Source: Dioscorea cayenensis subsp. rotundata (Eukaryota; Streptophyta; Magnoliopsida; Dioscoreales; Dioscoreaceae). From it: a stretch of DNA of 64,000 nucleotides. Made by a program: the position numbers and the translations under genes. The DNA lies in contig NC_052482.1 in the NCBI RefSeq assembly GCF_009730915.1, forward strand, positions 20,552,345 to 20,616,344, read 5' to 3'. The notes under the pieces were generated by a model, which made no database searches, was not told where the DNA came from, and was given only the letters and a program-made list of their open reading frames with translations. Shown piece after piece: positions 44,024 through 55,865 of the stretch (position 1 is the first letter of the stretch; every line of letters begins with the position of its first letter).

Positions 44024-46885
44024 ATGGCCTTGTTCCTCGCGCGAAACCCCATTCATCGTTCCAGCGCCTTCAAGTGCTCCATGGCGGCAGAGCTCGATCC
44101 GTGTGGGATCTGTTCAGATGACCTCCACTAACGATATCGAAAGCCAACTTCAACACCTGCTCTCTTCTCTTTAAGGTTTTCCTCTACTTTCCATCTTCCC
44201 ATCGATCCATTGCTGTTTCTCGATTCTAGTATTGTTTTAGCTTGGTTTTCGTGTTAGATTTTATTGTCTTAGGCTGTGGAATTGTGAACACTTGATTTGA
44301 TTTGGTTTTCCTATTATGCAGACATATTGTTCTCTGGCAAGGTATTTGAAGTAGAAAGCCATGCTTTTTGATTCAATAACAATGCGCGTGTTGTTCGACC
44401 GTAAATTGTGAATTTTTTCACACAAAGTGATATTTTTTTTTTATATGGTACTATCTCTCGTTTGCAGATTTTGATCCCTCAACTTTTGATTGGAAAGTAA
44501 TATTGGAATTCTTCTGATGGTTATGTTTAATATAATTCAGTTTTATACATGAATGTTCAGACTTTGTAAATAGTACTACATTCTAAAGCTTTTGAAATTT
44601 ATTTATTTATTATTATTATTTTTTGTGTTATTAAATATCAAACAAAATTAGATTGTAGATTATGTTGAAGTTCTCGTGAACTATGATTTTGATGCTTCAC
44701 AGAAGCTCTGGTTCATCTTTCTTACATGTATCCGGATATGTATATATGACAGAGAATCAAATATTTGGTTATCACTCGGAGGTTTCCAAGAGAAAGGTCC
44801 AGATTACAAACACCTTTATAATACTCATGTTTTGGTGGATGGTACCGGGAGCATCAAAAGCTCATATAGGAAGATACATTTGTAGGGCATTTAAGTCTTG
44901 ACTCCTGACTCAAGCTACGCTAACTTATTTGAGGTGAATTAACTTTTATAAATGGATTTTCCTTTTTGTTTATTAAGGTTTGATGTGGATGTCCCTGAGA
45001 ATATGGTTTACAAGGAGAGTAATTTTACCACATCAGGTATGGCAGCATTTCATTTGCTGTTTTTTTCTTATTATTTACAATTTCAGAGGACCATCAACTT
45101 CACTGGGTTTCTTCTAGCTCTGTTTAGGTGTTTTTTTTTTTTTTTTAAATTTTTTTATTTATAAAATGGTAGTGTATGGTTTGACATTGTTCATTTGTCA
45201 ATGTATCATGGAATTGCACTTCTGGCTGATACCAATATAAAGCAGTTCTAATAAACTTTAAATTTAAATATTGTTTAAAATGGTATGTTTTACAAAAGGA
45301 TCATACAGCACCCAAAGCAATTACTGTTTGTGGATGTCGTCTGTTATGGTTGAAGATGGCCTACATTTTCAGTCAATAAACTGAAATCTATAAACTTAGT
45401 CAGTTTATGGCCAATATCAGAACTTCATTTCAGATTCTTCTCTTGAAATTTCATGTTACTTTCTACCGTCTTTTCCTGCCAGACTACTTAATTCTATGCC
45501 TTATTTTCTTTGATTTATTTTATGGAATTATAAATCTATTCGTCCTGGCTGTAACCTTCATAATATTTGATTTTTCAGGTCATGATATTGTTGTAGAGGA
45601 GAGTCCTGCGGACGCTTGGGTCTTACAGTCTGTTATGATTTAAGATTTCCTGAGCTATATCAGCTGTTACGGTTTCAACATGATGCCCACGTGTATATTT
45701 TAACAGTGAACTCCCATATAGATGTCTGTTTTGATTGTGAACTCTTGTATGGATATCTGTCCATTGCTTACATTTATTTTCTTTTTGGAACTCATATTTT
45801 GTCCATGTGGTTAGTCTCTAACTTTGAGCTTTTGTAAATAAATTAAGGTTTTGTTGGTAAATGCTGCTTTTACTAGAGTGACTGGGGAGGCACATTGGGA
45901 GATTCTTCTACATGCTCGGGCAATTGAGACTCAATGCTATGTATTTTCCTTTCCTTATTTACTTCTACTTTTCATATTTCAATCAGATGTTTTGATGAGG
46001 ACTTATTTGTTAGGATTTAAAAGTGGCCATTTGTAACTTTTTTTCCTGCATCTATGCTGTAGGTTGCAGCTGCTCAAGCCGGAAAGCACAATGAGAAAAG
46101 AGAAAGCTATGGTGATTCTCTAATTATTGATCCATGGGGAAGAATTATAGCTCGACTAACTGGTGAGTTTATGTATCCATTTCTTCTAGTGGTGTAGTGT
46201 GCATATGTTTTCACAATGCTGATTTAAGGATGTGGATCACAATACAATTATAAATGCATCCTGAAAGAAACTTGACAATGTTACATTCTAAGTTTGTTGC
46301 CTTGAGGACAAATTCTTATTTCTTGCTTTCCCTGGAAGATGAAAATTTAAAGTTAGACCAATCAAATTACAACATTTTTCCTTTCCTTTTGAGATAGTGG
46401 ATTAGATAGTAAAGTGAGAGCTGTCCCTGAGCATTTATTCAAATGAAGGCAGGTCGCGAGCCTTCTAAATAGGGATCAATCCAAAGGCATGCACTTCACA
46501 GTATGCTGCTTTCTTTGTTGATTGAAGATTATTTTGGATGCCATTTATAATTTGTGATCAGTAACCTTTTTTTGTCTTGCATTGATTTATCATGTGCATT
46601 GTTTTTTTTTCTTGTTGTCTTTCACATTTATTGTTTCCCAAGTCTAGAACTACCAACAGCATAATTCATGTTTCTTTCACTTCTTTTGCCTTGTCAGATC
46701 GTCTTTCTACTGGAATAGCCATCGTTGATATTGATTTATCAAATATTGACTCTGTGAGGACTAGGATGCCGATTTCAGAGGTAATTCTAAATTGACATCT
46801 TCTTGAACATGTGAATGGCTTTCCATTGCCCTGATAATCAATATACTTGTTTTTTTAATAGCATCAGAAGCTAGGCACTTGGTGA
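44024..46885 (+). pseudogene. Deaminated glutathione amidase-like gene, copy B, dead
   Basis: Exons: 44024-44174 (one extra base after NDIE shifts the frame), exon 2 almost wholly deleted (only its last bases near 44330-44341), 44753-44881 (ESNIWLSLGGFQEKGPDYKH...SYRKIHL, catalytic Lys kept), 44978-45036, 45579-45690 (one base lost before LTVCYDLRFPELYQ, catalytic Cys kept), 45848-45940 (AAFTRVTGEAHWEILLHARA), 46063-46162 ([18 protein letters not shown]), 46698-46780 and 46862-46885 (early stop HQKLGTW). Loss of exon 2 removes the catalytic Glu. The introns keep GT-AG at most sites. This is the least decayed 3' half of the three. Confidence 0.9.
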
Positions 46886-47149
46886 AAAACTTCATGTTTG
46901 TGAAATTCCATGCAAGGGCTTGTTGATGCAGCATATAGTGATGAGATCTGTTGATGCCATTGATGTTAATTAAGTTCCTAGTAGGTGCGAGCAAGTATGT
47001 CTAGAACTATGTTGAATGCTTGAAACAAAAGAGAAAGAGATTTTATTTACGACATCAATAAAAATAATTAGATAGATACTCATAAATTCATGCGCTTGTG
47101 ACTTGAGTTACAAATTAAGCTAGTGATACTCCACTAATTAGCAGTAAAC

Positions 47150-47445
47150 TTGATCTCATCCAGACCAAACCACTCTTGCTCTTGGATAGTCACTATGTTT
47201 CCATTCTTTCTTAATACTAGTATGCCCCCCATACTGTCCAAAACTCAAACCACAAATCCTAACATCAAAACAATGGCAAGCCAAACAATTGTATCACTAT
47301 TATACTCGTTTTCTTGATCATCAACTTGGCCATCTAATTTTGGTCTATTACCTGTGCAATTCTTAACTAGAGGAGTTGGGCAGACATTAAGATAGGCAGG
47401 GCAAATAGATGGATTAAATATTTTTAATATATCCATTCATTCGAT
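47150..47445 (-). pseudogene. RLP relic next to amidase copy B
   Basis: Encodes the cap and membrane region only: PSICPAYLNVCPTPLVKNCT, VDDQENEYNSDT, VWLAIVLMLGFVV, then a broken tail. The LRRs are missing. It corresponds to the C-terminal 90 or so residues of RLP1-5. Confidence 0.8.
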
Positions 47446-47505
47446 TAAAATCCTAACATCTAAGTTTTTTTTTTTAAATATATTCATTTAAAAAATTTAT
47501 AAAGC

Positions 47506-47507
<2 letters not shown>

Positions 47508-47551
<44 letters not shown>
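47508..47551. repeat. (AT)n microsatellite
   Basis: About 22 AT units next to the RLP relic, at the point where homology to the relics of units A and C stops. Confidence 0.9.
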
Positions 47552-47554
<3 letters not shown>

Positions 47555-47819
47555 TTTACTCTTTATCTTTAATGCATTTTTACACTTTCCAATATTTTTT
47601 TAAAAAAAATGTTAAATATCTTAAAATAGGGAATAGAAGATATAATTAAAATAGAGAGAAATTAATGAAATTTTTATGGATTTTTAAATAAAGGTAATTT
47701 TAGAAAGGTGATATATTTTTTATAAATTTAAGACTTAATTACTTTTAATCGACTTTATTAGTGCGCGTAAATTTGTTGAAGCGGACATATAAATAGGATT
47801 AGTGGGAGTAACTTTTTTT

Positions 47820-47945
47820 TTGTTTTTTGACAAGTGGATAAGTCACAATATTTATACTATTCACCATCTATAAGGTAGGATGTAAACACCCAATCTTCCG
47901 GATGAGATTGTCGTATTTTATCATTGAGCCATATCAATATTGGCA
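47820..47945 (-). mobile_element. SINE-like element with LINE-type tail
   Basis: The minus strand starts with tRNA-like 'atatggctcaatgat' and a weak B box (ttgggtgtttacatcc), and ends 'ttgtgacttatccacttg' then an A-rich run, the same hairpin-type end as local LINEs. Moderately supported only. Confidence 0.4.
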
Positions 47946-48877
47946 TGAGTTAAAAAAATCCTACTCAGTCAAAGTCTTCATCTAAAGTCTTGTTGCGGCA
48001 ATCAACTATTTAAGGACCACGCTTATGAGAAGACTCCAAAATCAAAAAACCACATTAATAACATGACCCTAAAGTCAGTCTTCTTTGGAGCAATTAACCA
48101 ATTAATAACCATGTTGATGACAAGATTGCAAAATTAAAGTCTTTGTTTCATGACAAACACGCACAAGACCCCAAATGAAGCCAATTGTGAGATGGAGCCA
48201 TTGGATGTGTTACAAAAGCTTGAGAGTTAGTGAAAAGCTAAGTGTGTAGAGAACCACTGCACTTTCTCACTTTGACAGTGAAGGGGACAGATGCGGGTTT
48301 GTAATTCCACATATGTGGCATTGTAGATTGTTGTTCACTCATTATTCACTAGGATTAGGTATTATTTACTAGATCTTAGTGTGGGCTTTTTATGGGAAGA
48401 GCTATATTCTCCACAACTCTAGGGTTGCATGGTAAGGGAGATTTACTAGGATTTACCATTGTGAGGTTATGGTTTATGATATATTATGTTGGGGGCACAT
48501 GGTAGGCTTTCATTACTCCATTTTTTAACTAGCCTTATATTCATTAAGCCAATTTATTGGTTTATCTTCGCACATGCATATCCTTTTGATATCTTTAAAT
48601 GGAGATGCTTGTCATCTATTTGTTAAGTATGTAGCACATGAGATTCGGCATATCTAGTACTATGCATGTATAAAAGACAAAATAACAAAATTTTATGTGG
48701 AGTTATTTAAAATAAATAGAGAAACAAATTCATGCATAGTAGTTTGACTAGCGTTATATAAAGCTAGTAATACAATAATAATTTAGTAGCAAACATGGCT
48801 TTTCTTTATTATATTGATCTCACCACAACGAAAAGTCCTCTTGATCTTGGGTACAATAACTATATTTTTTACATACA
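47946..48877. repeat. RLP4 3' flank block with an inserted element
   Basis: Non-coding and paralogous to the other RLP 3' flanks (60-bp unit traces at 47965-48140, 'agctt.agag' and 'aattcatgcatagtag' blocks). An unassigned 374-bp insert interrupts it at 48250-48623. Confidence 0.6.
48250..48623. mobile_element. Unclassified 374-bp insertion
   Basis: Flanked by an 11-bp near-perfect duplication taagtgtgtag / taagtatgtag (48239-48249 and 48624-48634). Rejoining gives 'aagctaagtgtgtagcacatgagatt', which fits the other flanks (for example 60135-60155). No A-tail, inverted ends or coding sequence is recognised. Confidence 0.5.
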
Positions 48878-51800
48878 TCATGCATACATGCGGTCTAAAA
48901 ACCTAAAATAAACATGCCTCCATTCTTTTTTGAATAGTAGTAATCCCCAAACTATCCAAAATCCAACCACAAATCCTGACATCAAACCAATGCCAAACCA
49001 AAGAGGTGGATTGTCATTATCATCATCATTTTCTTGATCATCAGCTTGGCTATTTGATGTTGGTTCATCATTTGTGCAATTCTTATCCAAAGGAGCTCCA
49101 CAAAGATTGAGATTACCATCATAAATAGATGGATCATTGAAAGTGGTCAATTGACTAGTATATGGGATTTTTCCAAACAAGTTATTGTGTGATAGGTTTA
49201 GGCTTTCTAGGAAATGTAATGTAGAGAGGCTAGAAGGAATTAACCCGACGAGCTCATTTCTTGAGAGATCAAGAGATTCCAATGATTGCATTCGACCAAT
49301 ATTACTGGGGATCACACCTGACAAATTATTACATGATAAATCCAAATTTTGCAATCCAACTAAGTTAACAATTCCTTCAGGAATTTGGCCGGATAGATTA
49401 TTTTTAGAAAGGTCTATAAATCTGATAGATGAAAGAGTGACTCCAAATTGGAGTTCTAATCCTTTTGTTGACACAGTAATTGAAATTACGAGCACTTCCC
49501 ATATAGTGGAAAACTTTGCTCCACCATTCATACTAATATTTATCATGCCCGTGAAGTTGCCATACGATTGTGGTATGCCCCCTATAAATGAGTTGTGGGA
49601 AAGATCCAAGAAGTGAAGTGACGTGAGATTGAATAACAAAGGCAAATTACCTGAGAAATTATTTGCTTTCAAGGTCAGGATCATCAATGAAGTCATGGTT
49701 TCTCCCACCCAACTAGGAAAGTTGCCAGATAAATTGTTGTGGTCAAGAGCTAGAGTGGTAATGGAAGTGCAATTCTTGAGGAATGATGGAAACTCTCCTT
49801 GTAGTTGGTTGTTGCTTAAGTGCAATACTTGTAAAGATTGCGACGAACTTGTAAAGGAATATGGAATGTCACCAACCAATGAATTGTTTGCCAAGATGAG
49901 GAATTTTAAGCTTGTCAAATTGTTCCAACAATTTGGGATCGCTCCTTCCAAGTGGTTGCTGGAGAGATCTAATAACACAAGGTCCACCAAATTACAAAGA
50001 GAGTTAGGAATATTACCAGTCAAGTTGTTTGAAGATAAAGAGAAGGAATTGAGTTGAGGCCGTATTCCTCCAAAGTATGCAAGATCATGAGGAATGATTC
50101 CTGAAAGTGAGTTATTGGATAAGTCCAATGCATAGATGTTATGAGGAAAATAAGGAACAGATCCCTCAAAACGGTTGGAACGAAGGAATATTTCTGAATC
50201 GTCTTCTTCGGTTTGAAATTTCAAGCGTTGAGGCAATCTTCCACTGATCTCATTATTGCTGAGATCTAAGAAAGTCAAATTATTTGTGATGTTCCAAAAC
50301 CAATCAGGCATTGAATCCTTGATTCTAGCATTAGATATGTCCAAAGAGTCAAGATTCACTTGGTTGGCGAGCCAAACTGGAAATTTTGGTCCAACGTGAC
50401 AATAAGATAAGTCTATTTGGGAAGGCTGAAACCCTGGAATTGTATCTGTGCTTATATTGAGAACCAAATGATTAAGTGTTAAGAACATGAGACTGGTGAG
50501 ATTTGCCAAATGAGCTTCAGTGATAATAAAGGAGTAGTTGAAGTTGTTGTCACTAAGATCCAACTCAACTAGATTCGATAGTTGAAAGAGACTCTCAGGT
50601 ATAGGATCAGTTAGTGCATTGCTATAAAGAATCAAAAATGTCAAACCTGAGAGTCTTCCCAAGGATGCAGGAATGGAGCCGTTTAAATTATTGTCTGCTA
50701 GTTCCAACATTTGCAAACCTGAGAGTCTTCCCAGAGATTCAGGAATGGAGCCATTTAGTGCACTCCTATAAAGCCACAATTCTTGTAGCCGTGACAGCCT
50801 CCCAATAGATGTAGGAATGGAGCTGTAGAAGTAATTAGAGGAAAGATCAAGAATGGTGAGATTTCTGAATTCACCCAACCAATCCGTCAAAGGACCTTGC
50901 AACGAGCTAAATCCAAATGAAAGTACATTCAAATTTTGATTAATGCATCCAGAAAATGCATCTTTGAAATCATCCAAGCTCTTTCCCATAAAAGTGCCAT
51001 CTAAGTAGAGTGATTGAAGATTGCAGAGGTCGCCAAATCCTCTCGGCATATCACCAGAAATTCCTCCATTGTAGGACAAGTCTAGAAATTGAAGAGAAGA
51101 TGCATTTCTAACAGAGGAAGGGATCGTGCCTGTTAACCCGCATTCTTTCATGTGGAGCTCACGCAGGTTAGGTATTCTAAAGAACCATTCTGGGATATTA
51201 ATGTTGTCGAACATGTTGGATCCGATATCCATGAAGGTGAGGGAGGCGAAGTTGAGATCCCTGAGAGACTCAGGGATGCTGTTCATACTGCAATTAGACA
51301 AAGAAACCAGTTTTAAATGACGAAGCTTGTTGAGTGATTGCATGACATTGTTCACACCAGAAATGTTGGCACCATCCATATACAAGTATCTCAAAGAAGA
51401 TAGACCAGATAGCCACTCAGCATCATCAACCTTGTAACTAACTCCATTAGTTGCTAGGTTGAGGTAATGCAACCTAGTGAGATTACCGAGCTCATGAGGT
51501 ATGACACCGGTGAAGCACGAGTAGCTGAGATCAAGATGAACAAGATTCTCAAAAGAACCCAACAACTTTGGGATGGAGAAGTTGAGGAAGCAATTGGACC
51601 CGAGATTAAGGTATGTGAGGTGCTGAAGGCTAATAAGAGATTCACTGATGTTGCCACTCAAGCCCCACTCATTGCACCCAACATCACAAGTATAATAAGG
51701 GGGTGGTGGACCATTATTGCTTTGGAGGTTGAGATGGAAGACATGGCCAGAAATGTTGTTGCAGTGCACGCCGGCCCAGTGGCAGCAGTTGTCATTTTGA

Positions 51801-52030
51801 TCGCCCCACGATGAGATCGGATGATCCTTGTGATATGAGATTTCGGCTTTGAATGCGAGCAGGGCTTCTCGTTCTTCTTTGATGCAACCTCTCTTAGTAT
51901 TACCATTGCTAGTAGCAGTAGCACTAGTGGTTAAGTGCATCATCAAAGCAAGACATAATAATAACAAGACTTGTGGTTGTGTGGAAAGAAATATGAATGG
52001 TGGTGAAGCTTTGTAACCAGCAGAAGCCAT
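48878..52030 (-). CDS. RLP4: LRR receptor-like protein, tail shortened by frameshift
   Basis: 1050 codons. Signal peptide (about 15-35), LRRNT_2 with C49, C82, C83 and C90, a full LRR array including HLANLTSL and KFPVWLANQ, the LNLCGAPLDKNC cap, acidic strip DDQENDDDND, membrane helix at about 1010-1033 (GLMSGFVVGFWIVWG) and a 17-residue tail ending YFRFLDRMYA. The sister genes continue with HMYDMMYVK and about 20 more residues. RLP4 lacks one base near 48888, so the tail stops early and loses two YxxPhi-type motifs (YDMM, YVKx), keeping YFRF. Receptor and anchor are intact, so a membrane protein is expected. The start MASAGYK matches the sister starts. Confidence 0.93.
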   Translation of the reverse strand: MASAGYKASPPFIFLSTQPQVLLLLCLALMMHLTTSATATSNGNTKRGCIKEEREALLAFKAEISYHKDHPISSWGDQNDNCCHWAGVHCNNISGHVFHLNLQSNNGPPPPYYTCDVGCNEWGLSGNISESLISLQHLTYLNLGSNCFLNFSIPKLLGSFENLVHLDLSYSCFTGVIPHELGNLTRLHYLNLATNGVSYKVDDAEWLSGLSSLRYLYMDGANISGVNNVMQSLNKLRHLKLVSLSNCSMNSIPESLRDLNFASLTFMDIGSNMFDNINIPEWFFRIPNLRELHMKECGLTGTIPSSVRNASSLQFLDLSYNGGISGDMPRGFGDLCNLQSLYLDGTFMGKSLDDFKDAFSGCINQNLNVLSFGFSSLQGPLTDWLGEFRNLTILDLSSNYFYSSIPTSIGRLSRLQELWLYRSALNGSIPESLGRLSGLQMLELADNNLNGSIPASLGRLSGLTFLILYSNALTDPIPESLFQLSNLVELDLSDNNFNYSFIITEAHLANLTSLMFLTLNHLVLNISTDTIPGFQPSQIDLSYCHVGPKFPVWLANQVNLDSLDISNARIKDSMPDWFWNITNNLTFLDLSNNEISGRLPQRLKFQTEEDDSEIFLRSNRFEGSVPYFPHNIYALDLSNNSLSGIIPHDLAYFGGIRPQLNSFSLSSNNLTGNIPNSLCNLVDLVLLDLSSNHLEGAIPNCWNNLTSLKFLILANNSLVGDIPYSFTSSSQSLQVLHLSNNQLQGEFPSFLKNCTSITTLALDHNNLSGNFPSWVGETMTSLMILTLKANNFSGNLPLLFNLTSLHFLDLSHNSFIGGIPQSYGNFTGMINISMNGGAKFSTIWEVLVISITVSTKGLELQFGVTLSSIRFIDLSKNNLSGQIPEGIVNLVGLQNLDLSCNNLSGVIPSNIGRMQSLESLDLSRNELVGLIPSSLSTLHFLESLNLSHNNLFGKIPYTSQLTTFNDPSIYDGNLNLCGAPLDKNCTNDEPTSNSQADDQENDDDNDNPPLWFGIGLMSGFVVGFWIVWGLLLFKKEWRHVYFRFLDRMYA

Positions 52031-52073
52031 GATCTCAGATATCTTCTGCTCAACACTCCATTGTCTGTTACTC

Positions 52074-52083
52074 TATTTATATG
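52074..52083 (-). promoter_or_regulatory. RLP4 TATA box
   Basis: The minus strand reads CATATAAATAGAG about 45-55 bp upstream of the ATG, with the conserved block at 52109-52125 (ttagaaaattcaaactt). W-box cores lie further out: GTCAA at 52358-52362 and GGTCAA at 52439-52444. Confidence 0.65.
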
Positions 52084-52125
52084 CATGTAAGGGACTGATA
52101 AGTAAGGGTTAGAAAATTCAAACTT

Positions 52126-54397
52126 AATTTTGTTTTTGTATGGAAATAAAAAGTTTTTTTTTTTTAATATTCATCTGAATAAATTAATTATATTTGACAA
52201 AATCAAAGGTGGAGTTATAGGTGTACGTAGTCACATTTATTGTTCTTTGCATTTTCTGTGGATATAATTTGATAATTATAAAGAATCAGAAAAGAGTTAG
52301 ACGTTGGTCCAACTTAAAAGAACCATAATTAAAAAAACCAACCACCAACATTGCCTTGTCAAAGTTGAGCCCAGCTGATTAAAAATGACACTGATGTTTT
52401 ACCTGAAGCATAGACTAACCAATGCCAATCCAAGACTCGGTCAAGTTAGTACTCACTAAACTTTTTAACTAGCCTAATTAACTGCTTTGTGAATCTAGAT
52501 TTACCTATTAGGACCAAGGAGATTTTATCTGATGATTCTAAAACAGGAAGTGTTGGTATATGAAAACAAATTGAAAATTTCATGACTAGGACCTCTCCAG
52601 ATTTATCACCAAAAATAAAGTAGTAAATATAAGATCTTGGTTAAAAGCAACCAGTTAAATACTAGTAAGGCTTCACAAATTAGTTAATCATTAGATAGCC
52701 CAATTGTATGACACCAAAATATAAAAGGGAGGTTATGTGTTCAAATCCCTCCGACGGCAATACTGTTCCACATACTGTTTATACACTGTTCTTTCGGGAT
52801 TCTTATATTATTTTATACTGTACATCTGGGATTCAATATTGTTAAGTACTGTTTATATTCATAAAAAAAACGTTTGTCTTCTATTATTAAAAAAATAGCT
52901 GGATTTAAAAAACAAAAAGAGAAATTGCATAGTCCACTTCATATAATAAAAAAAAAAAATTGTATAGCTAAACAAAAAATCCAAAATCCAAAATCTTATG
53001 GGGAAAAAATCTCAGAAACTAGCAAGCAATTTTCTTTATGAATAATTTGCTTTTATCACTACGGCATCATTTTCAGAGCACTTAATGCTGTCATTTTCGA
53101 TTGGTCTTTATTATTAAAAAAAAAAAAATTCAAGACTATTACGACTTATGAGGTCAATTTGATAAATCATATTCATATAATAAATATTTTAATTAATTAA
53201 GTTAGTTAAGTTAAATCCTTATCCTTATCAATCATATGCATTAATATTATTATAAATTTGCATACTATTTTTTAATAATCCAATACGGAGAAATACTACT
53301 AATCAACCTTAATCTCTTTCTTATTCACCAATTTACCAATTTTTTTATTAAACTAAATTTAAGATATAAAAATTGCCGTTATCAAATACATGCAACTTTG
53401 TATACCACAAATCTATAAATTAATCTAATGTAAACTTTTCATTTTGAAAAAAATAAAAAAAAATAAAAATAAAACTAAATGCATAATAAATGATATTAAC
53501 AGTCAACTTAATCTTTAGCAGTAATTTTTTTTAATTAAAATAGTTTATCCATTTTTTTAAAAAAAACTTAATCTGTAATAAGTCAACACCGCCATTGCAC
53601 TGTGCCAACCAAGTCATGATGATATTAATGCTGAGAAAAACATTTAAATGTAAATTGGATTAATTATCAACTACAATCATATGAAATAACTCAGGTATTT
53701 TATTCAATAAAATGGCTAAAACATAATCACTACAATAGTAAAATATATAAGAATATGATAATTTATTACTAGATAAAAGATGGAGGCTGTAAGATGCGGT
53801 GGATAACTATCTTTTAGTATTGACATGGAATTAAATTAATTAAGTAATAACGAAGAAAAAGAAGGTTAAATCTGCCTATTTTTCTAGTAACTTTTAACTC
53901 ATTCCTATACCATTCCAATATTTTTGTGAGCCTTTTGTTTTTACTGAATGAATATGAAATTACTAGAGTTTATGTGGCGGACCTAAATAATTTTATATTT
54001 ATTATATTAGTTATTTTGCAATATTTTTTTTTTCAGCTTTCATTATTGGAATAATAAAAAAAATAATAATAGGCCCTAGTAGAGTCACATTAATAACTTT
54101 GAGATTTTAGTATATTAGCCTTCATTTGAATTATTATAGGCCAACTATTTAGTAATGCCATTAATATAAATCTAAAATCTAACATTCATATAAGAAATTT
54201 ATCAGTCATATGAGTTATTAATCATTGGTAATAGGAACCTTGATGAATTTATGCCAAAGTCAAGCAAATTAAGAATGGCATTGACGGCGAACATAATAGG
54301 TGGACTAGTCAATACCAAATCTCCACAAGCTTTAACTCCTTAGACTTTTAACAGGTCTAATTAACTAGTTTTGCTTTATTTTGTTTATTTGTTTTTG
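52126..54397. other. RLP4 upstream flank, no gene
   Basis: AT-rich backbone resembling the upstream DNA of RLP1 and RLP3, with a second 'gcattgacggcgaacataat...actagtcaataccaaatc' copy at 54275-54320. It contains a SINE (listed) and a LINE-tail-like 'agtttatccattttttt' near 53540. No coding sequence. Confidence 0.4.
52694..52895 (+). mobile_element. tRNA-derived SINE, second copy
   Basis: A-box-like TAGCCCAATTGTATGAC at 52696, B-box GTGTTCAAATCC at 52737-52748, body 'atactgtt...tgtttatac...gtacatctgggatt', 3' end 'tgtcttctattatt' plus an A-run. Same family as 42020-42254, in the opposite orientation. Confidence 0.8.
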
Positions 54398-54985
54398 CTT
54401 TTTTCTGATAAACAACAAATTTATTAGAGACAAAAACCATATTATATGAAACTAACCAAAAAAAAAAAAAATTGGGAGGAATAAAAAACAGAAAGAAAAA
54501 GAAAACAAGTTCAAATTAGGAGTTCACTCGGAGTGGATACAACCAACTGAAACAAAATAGGAGAGAAAAGAGGCCTCTGTGTGTAGAAAAGATCATCTTC
54601 TCCCAAGTGATAAGGACAAGCTCAAACACATTTAGCCGACCATTAGATTAAAAACTTAGTTATCAGGGTCGTACTCATCTTACGTAGAGGCATTGGAAAC
54701 TAAAAACTTATCTTTATAACAACGGGAGAAGTATTCAGTTTTTTCCTTTTGATTTCAGGAGTTGCAAACTTTTAAAAAAAAGAAACAAATGACTGTTTTT
54801 TTAGAATAATTGTGGACTTTGAAAGTGTCTTAAAATTGAATAAGTGCTCTTTCTCCCCAACCAAATATGGTAGATGATAGCTCTAGAAACCATGTCCCAG
54901 GGAATTTTGCTCGTGGAGTAGAGACCCCAGAGCTAGGTTCCCCAAAAATCCTTTAGGGAAAGAGGAGATCTAAGGAACTTGATAA
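54398..54985 (-). mobile_element. Decayed LINE 3' fragment
   Basis: The minus strand has the LINE-type end (aataaatttgttgtttatc plus an A/T run) and upstream of it a worn C-terminal segment including IYHIWLGRKSTYSI, similar to the last part of plant LINE ORF2. Frames are broken. Confidence 0.55.
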
Positions 54986-55189
54986 TTAACTTCTTTTGTG
55001 AATCTATTTAGCTATTACGATGAAAATGATTTTTCTAATTTTGCTAAAACCATAAAACTAAGAGGGTGTTGGTATACCCAACAAAATAAAATAAATAAAT
55101 AAAACTTAAATAAAATAATAAAACATAATTTTATAATACAATTTTTTGTAATCAAAGCATTCCATATGCTTATTATTTGGATATATGCA

Positions 55190-55510
55190 GCTCCTGACAG
55201 CATTACTGAGAAGTCTATTCCGACGTTCAAGAGAAGTCTCAACTTTAGCATCGTTTACCCTTGCATAGACCAGCCTCTCCCAGATCCTCTTGACGTAGCA
55301 AGTTGACTATAATTGTTTCTATTTATATTTCTGTTTTCATTCTAGTTCCTCGCCATGTTTCTTTACTTTGTCATTTTCATGTTGTTGCTTTTGTCTTTCC
55401 ACTTCTTGCGGATGTTGTTGCTTGCCCATTTTGTTTTATGTTTTTTCCTCAATTTTTTTTTATTCTTTTCAATAAATTATGATTTATCCATTTTTATCAA
55501 GGAAAAAAAT
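55190..55510 (+). mobile_element. LINE 3' UTR/tail fragment
   Basis: Pyrimidine-rich 3' UTR like those at 1300-1490 and 23240-23340, ending 'caataaattatgatttatcc' and 'tttttatcaagg'. No protein-coding part. Confidence 0.6.
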
Positions 55511-55865
55511 CCTCAACCAATATTTCCTTTTAGTGATGGACTTATGGTACATTTAGAAAAATAGAGTTGGACTGAACTAAGATGAGACCAATTTGATAAA
55601 TTATATTTATATAATAAATATTTTAATAAAGTTAATCAAGGTATATTATAAGGTATATTATTATTATTTTACATCTTGTAGAAATGCGGTAAGCTGTGCT
55701 GACTTATCGAATTAGTTAACCACTATCTTCCACGCGGCGAAACTCTATTCATTTATCATGTGATCTGAGCTGCAGGAACAGGCGGCCATTATAGAGTACC
55801 TTAGGAACACCAGACCGCAACTCCCTCTCTCGCTGATGAGAGAGAGAGCTCAGCGAACTCCTTCA

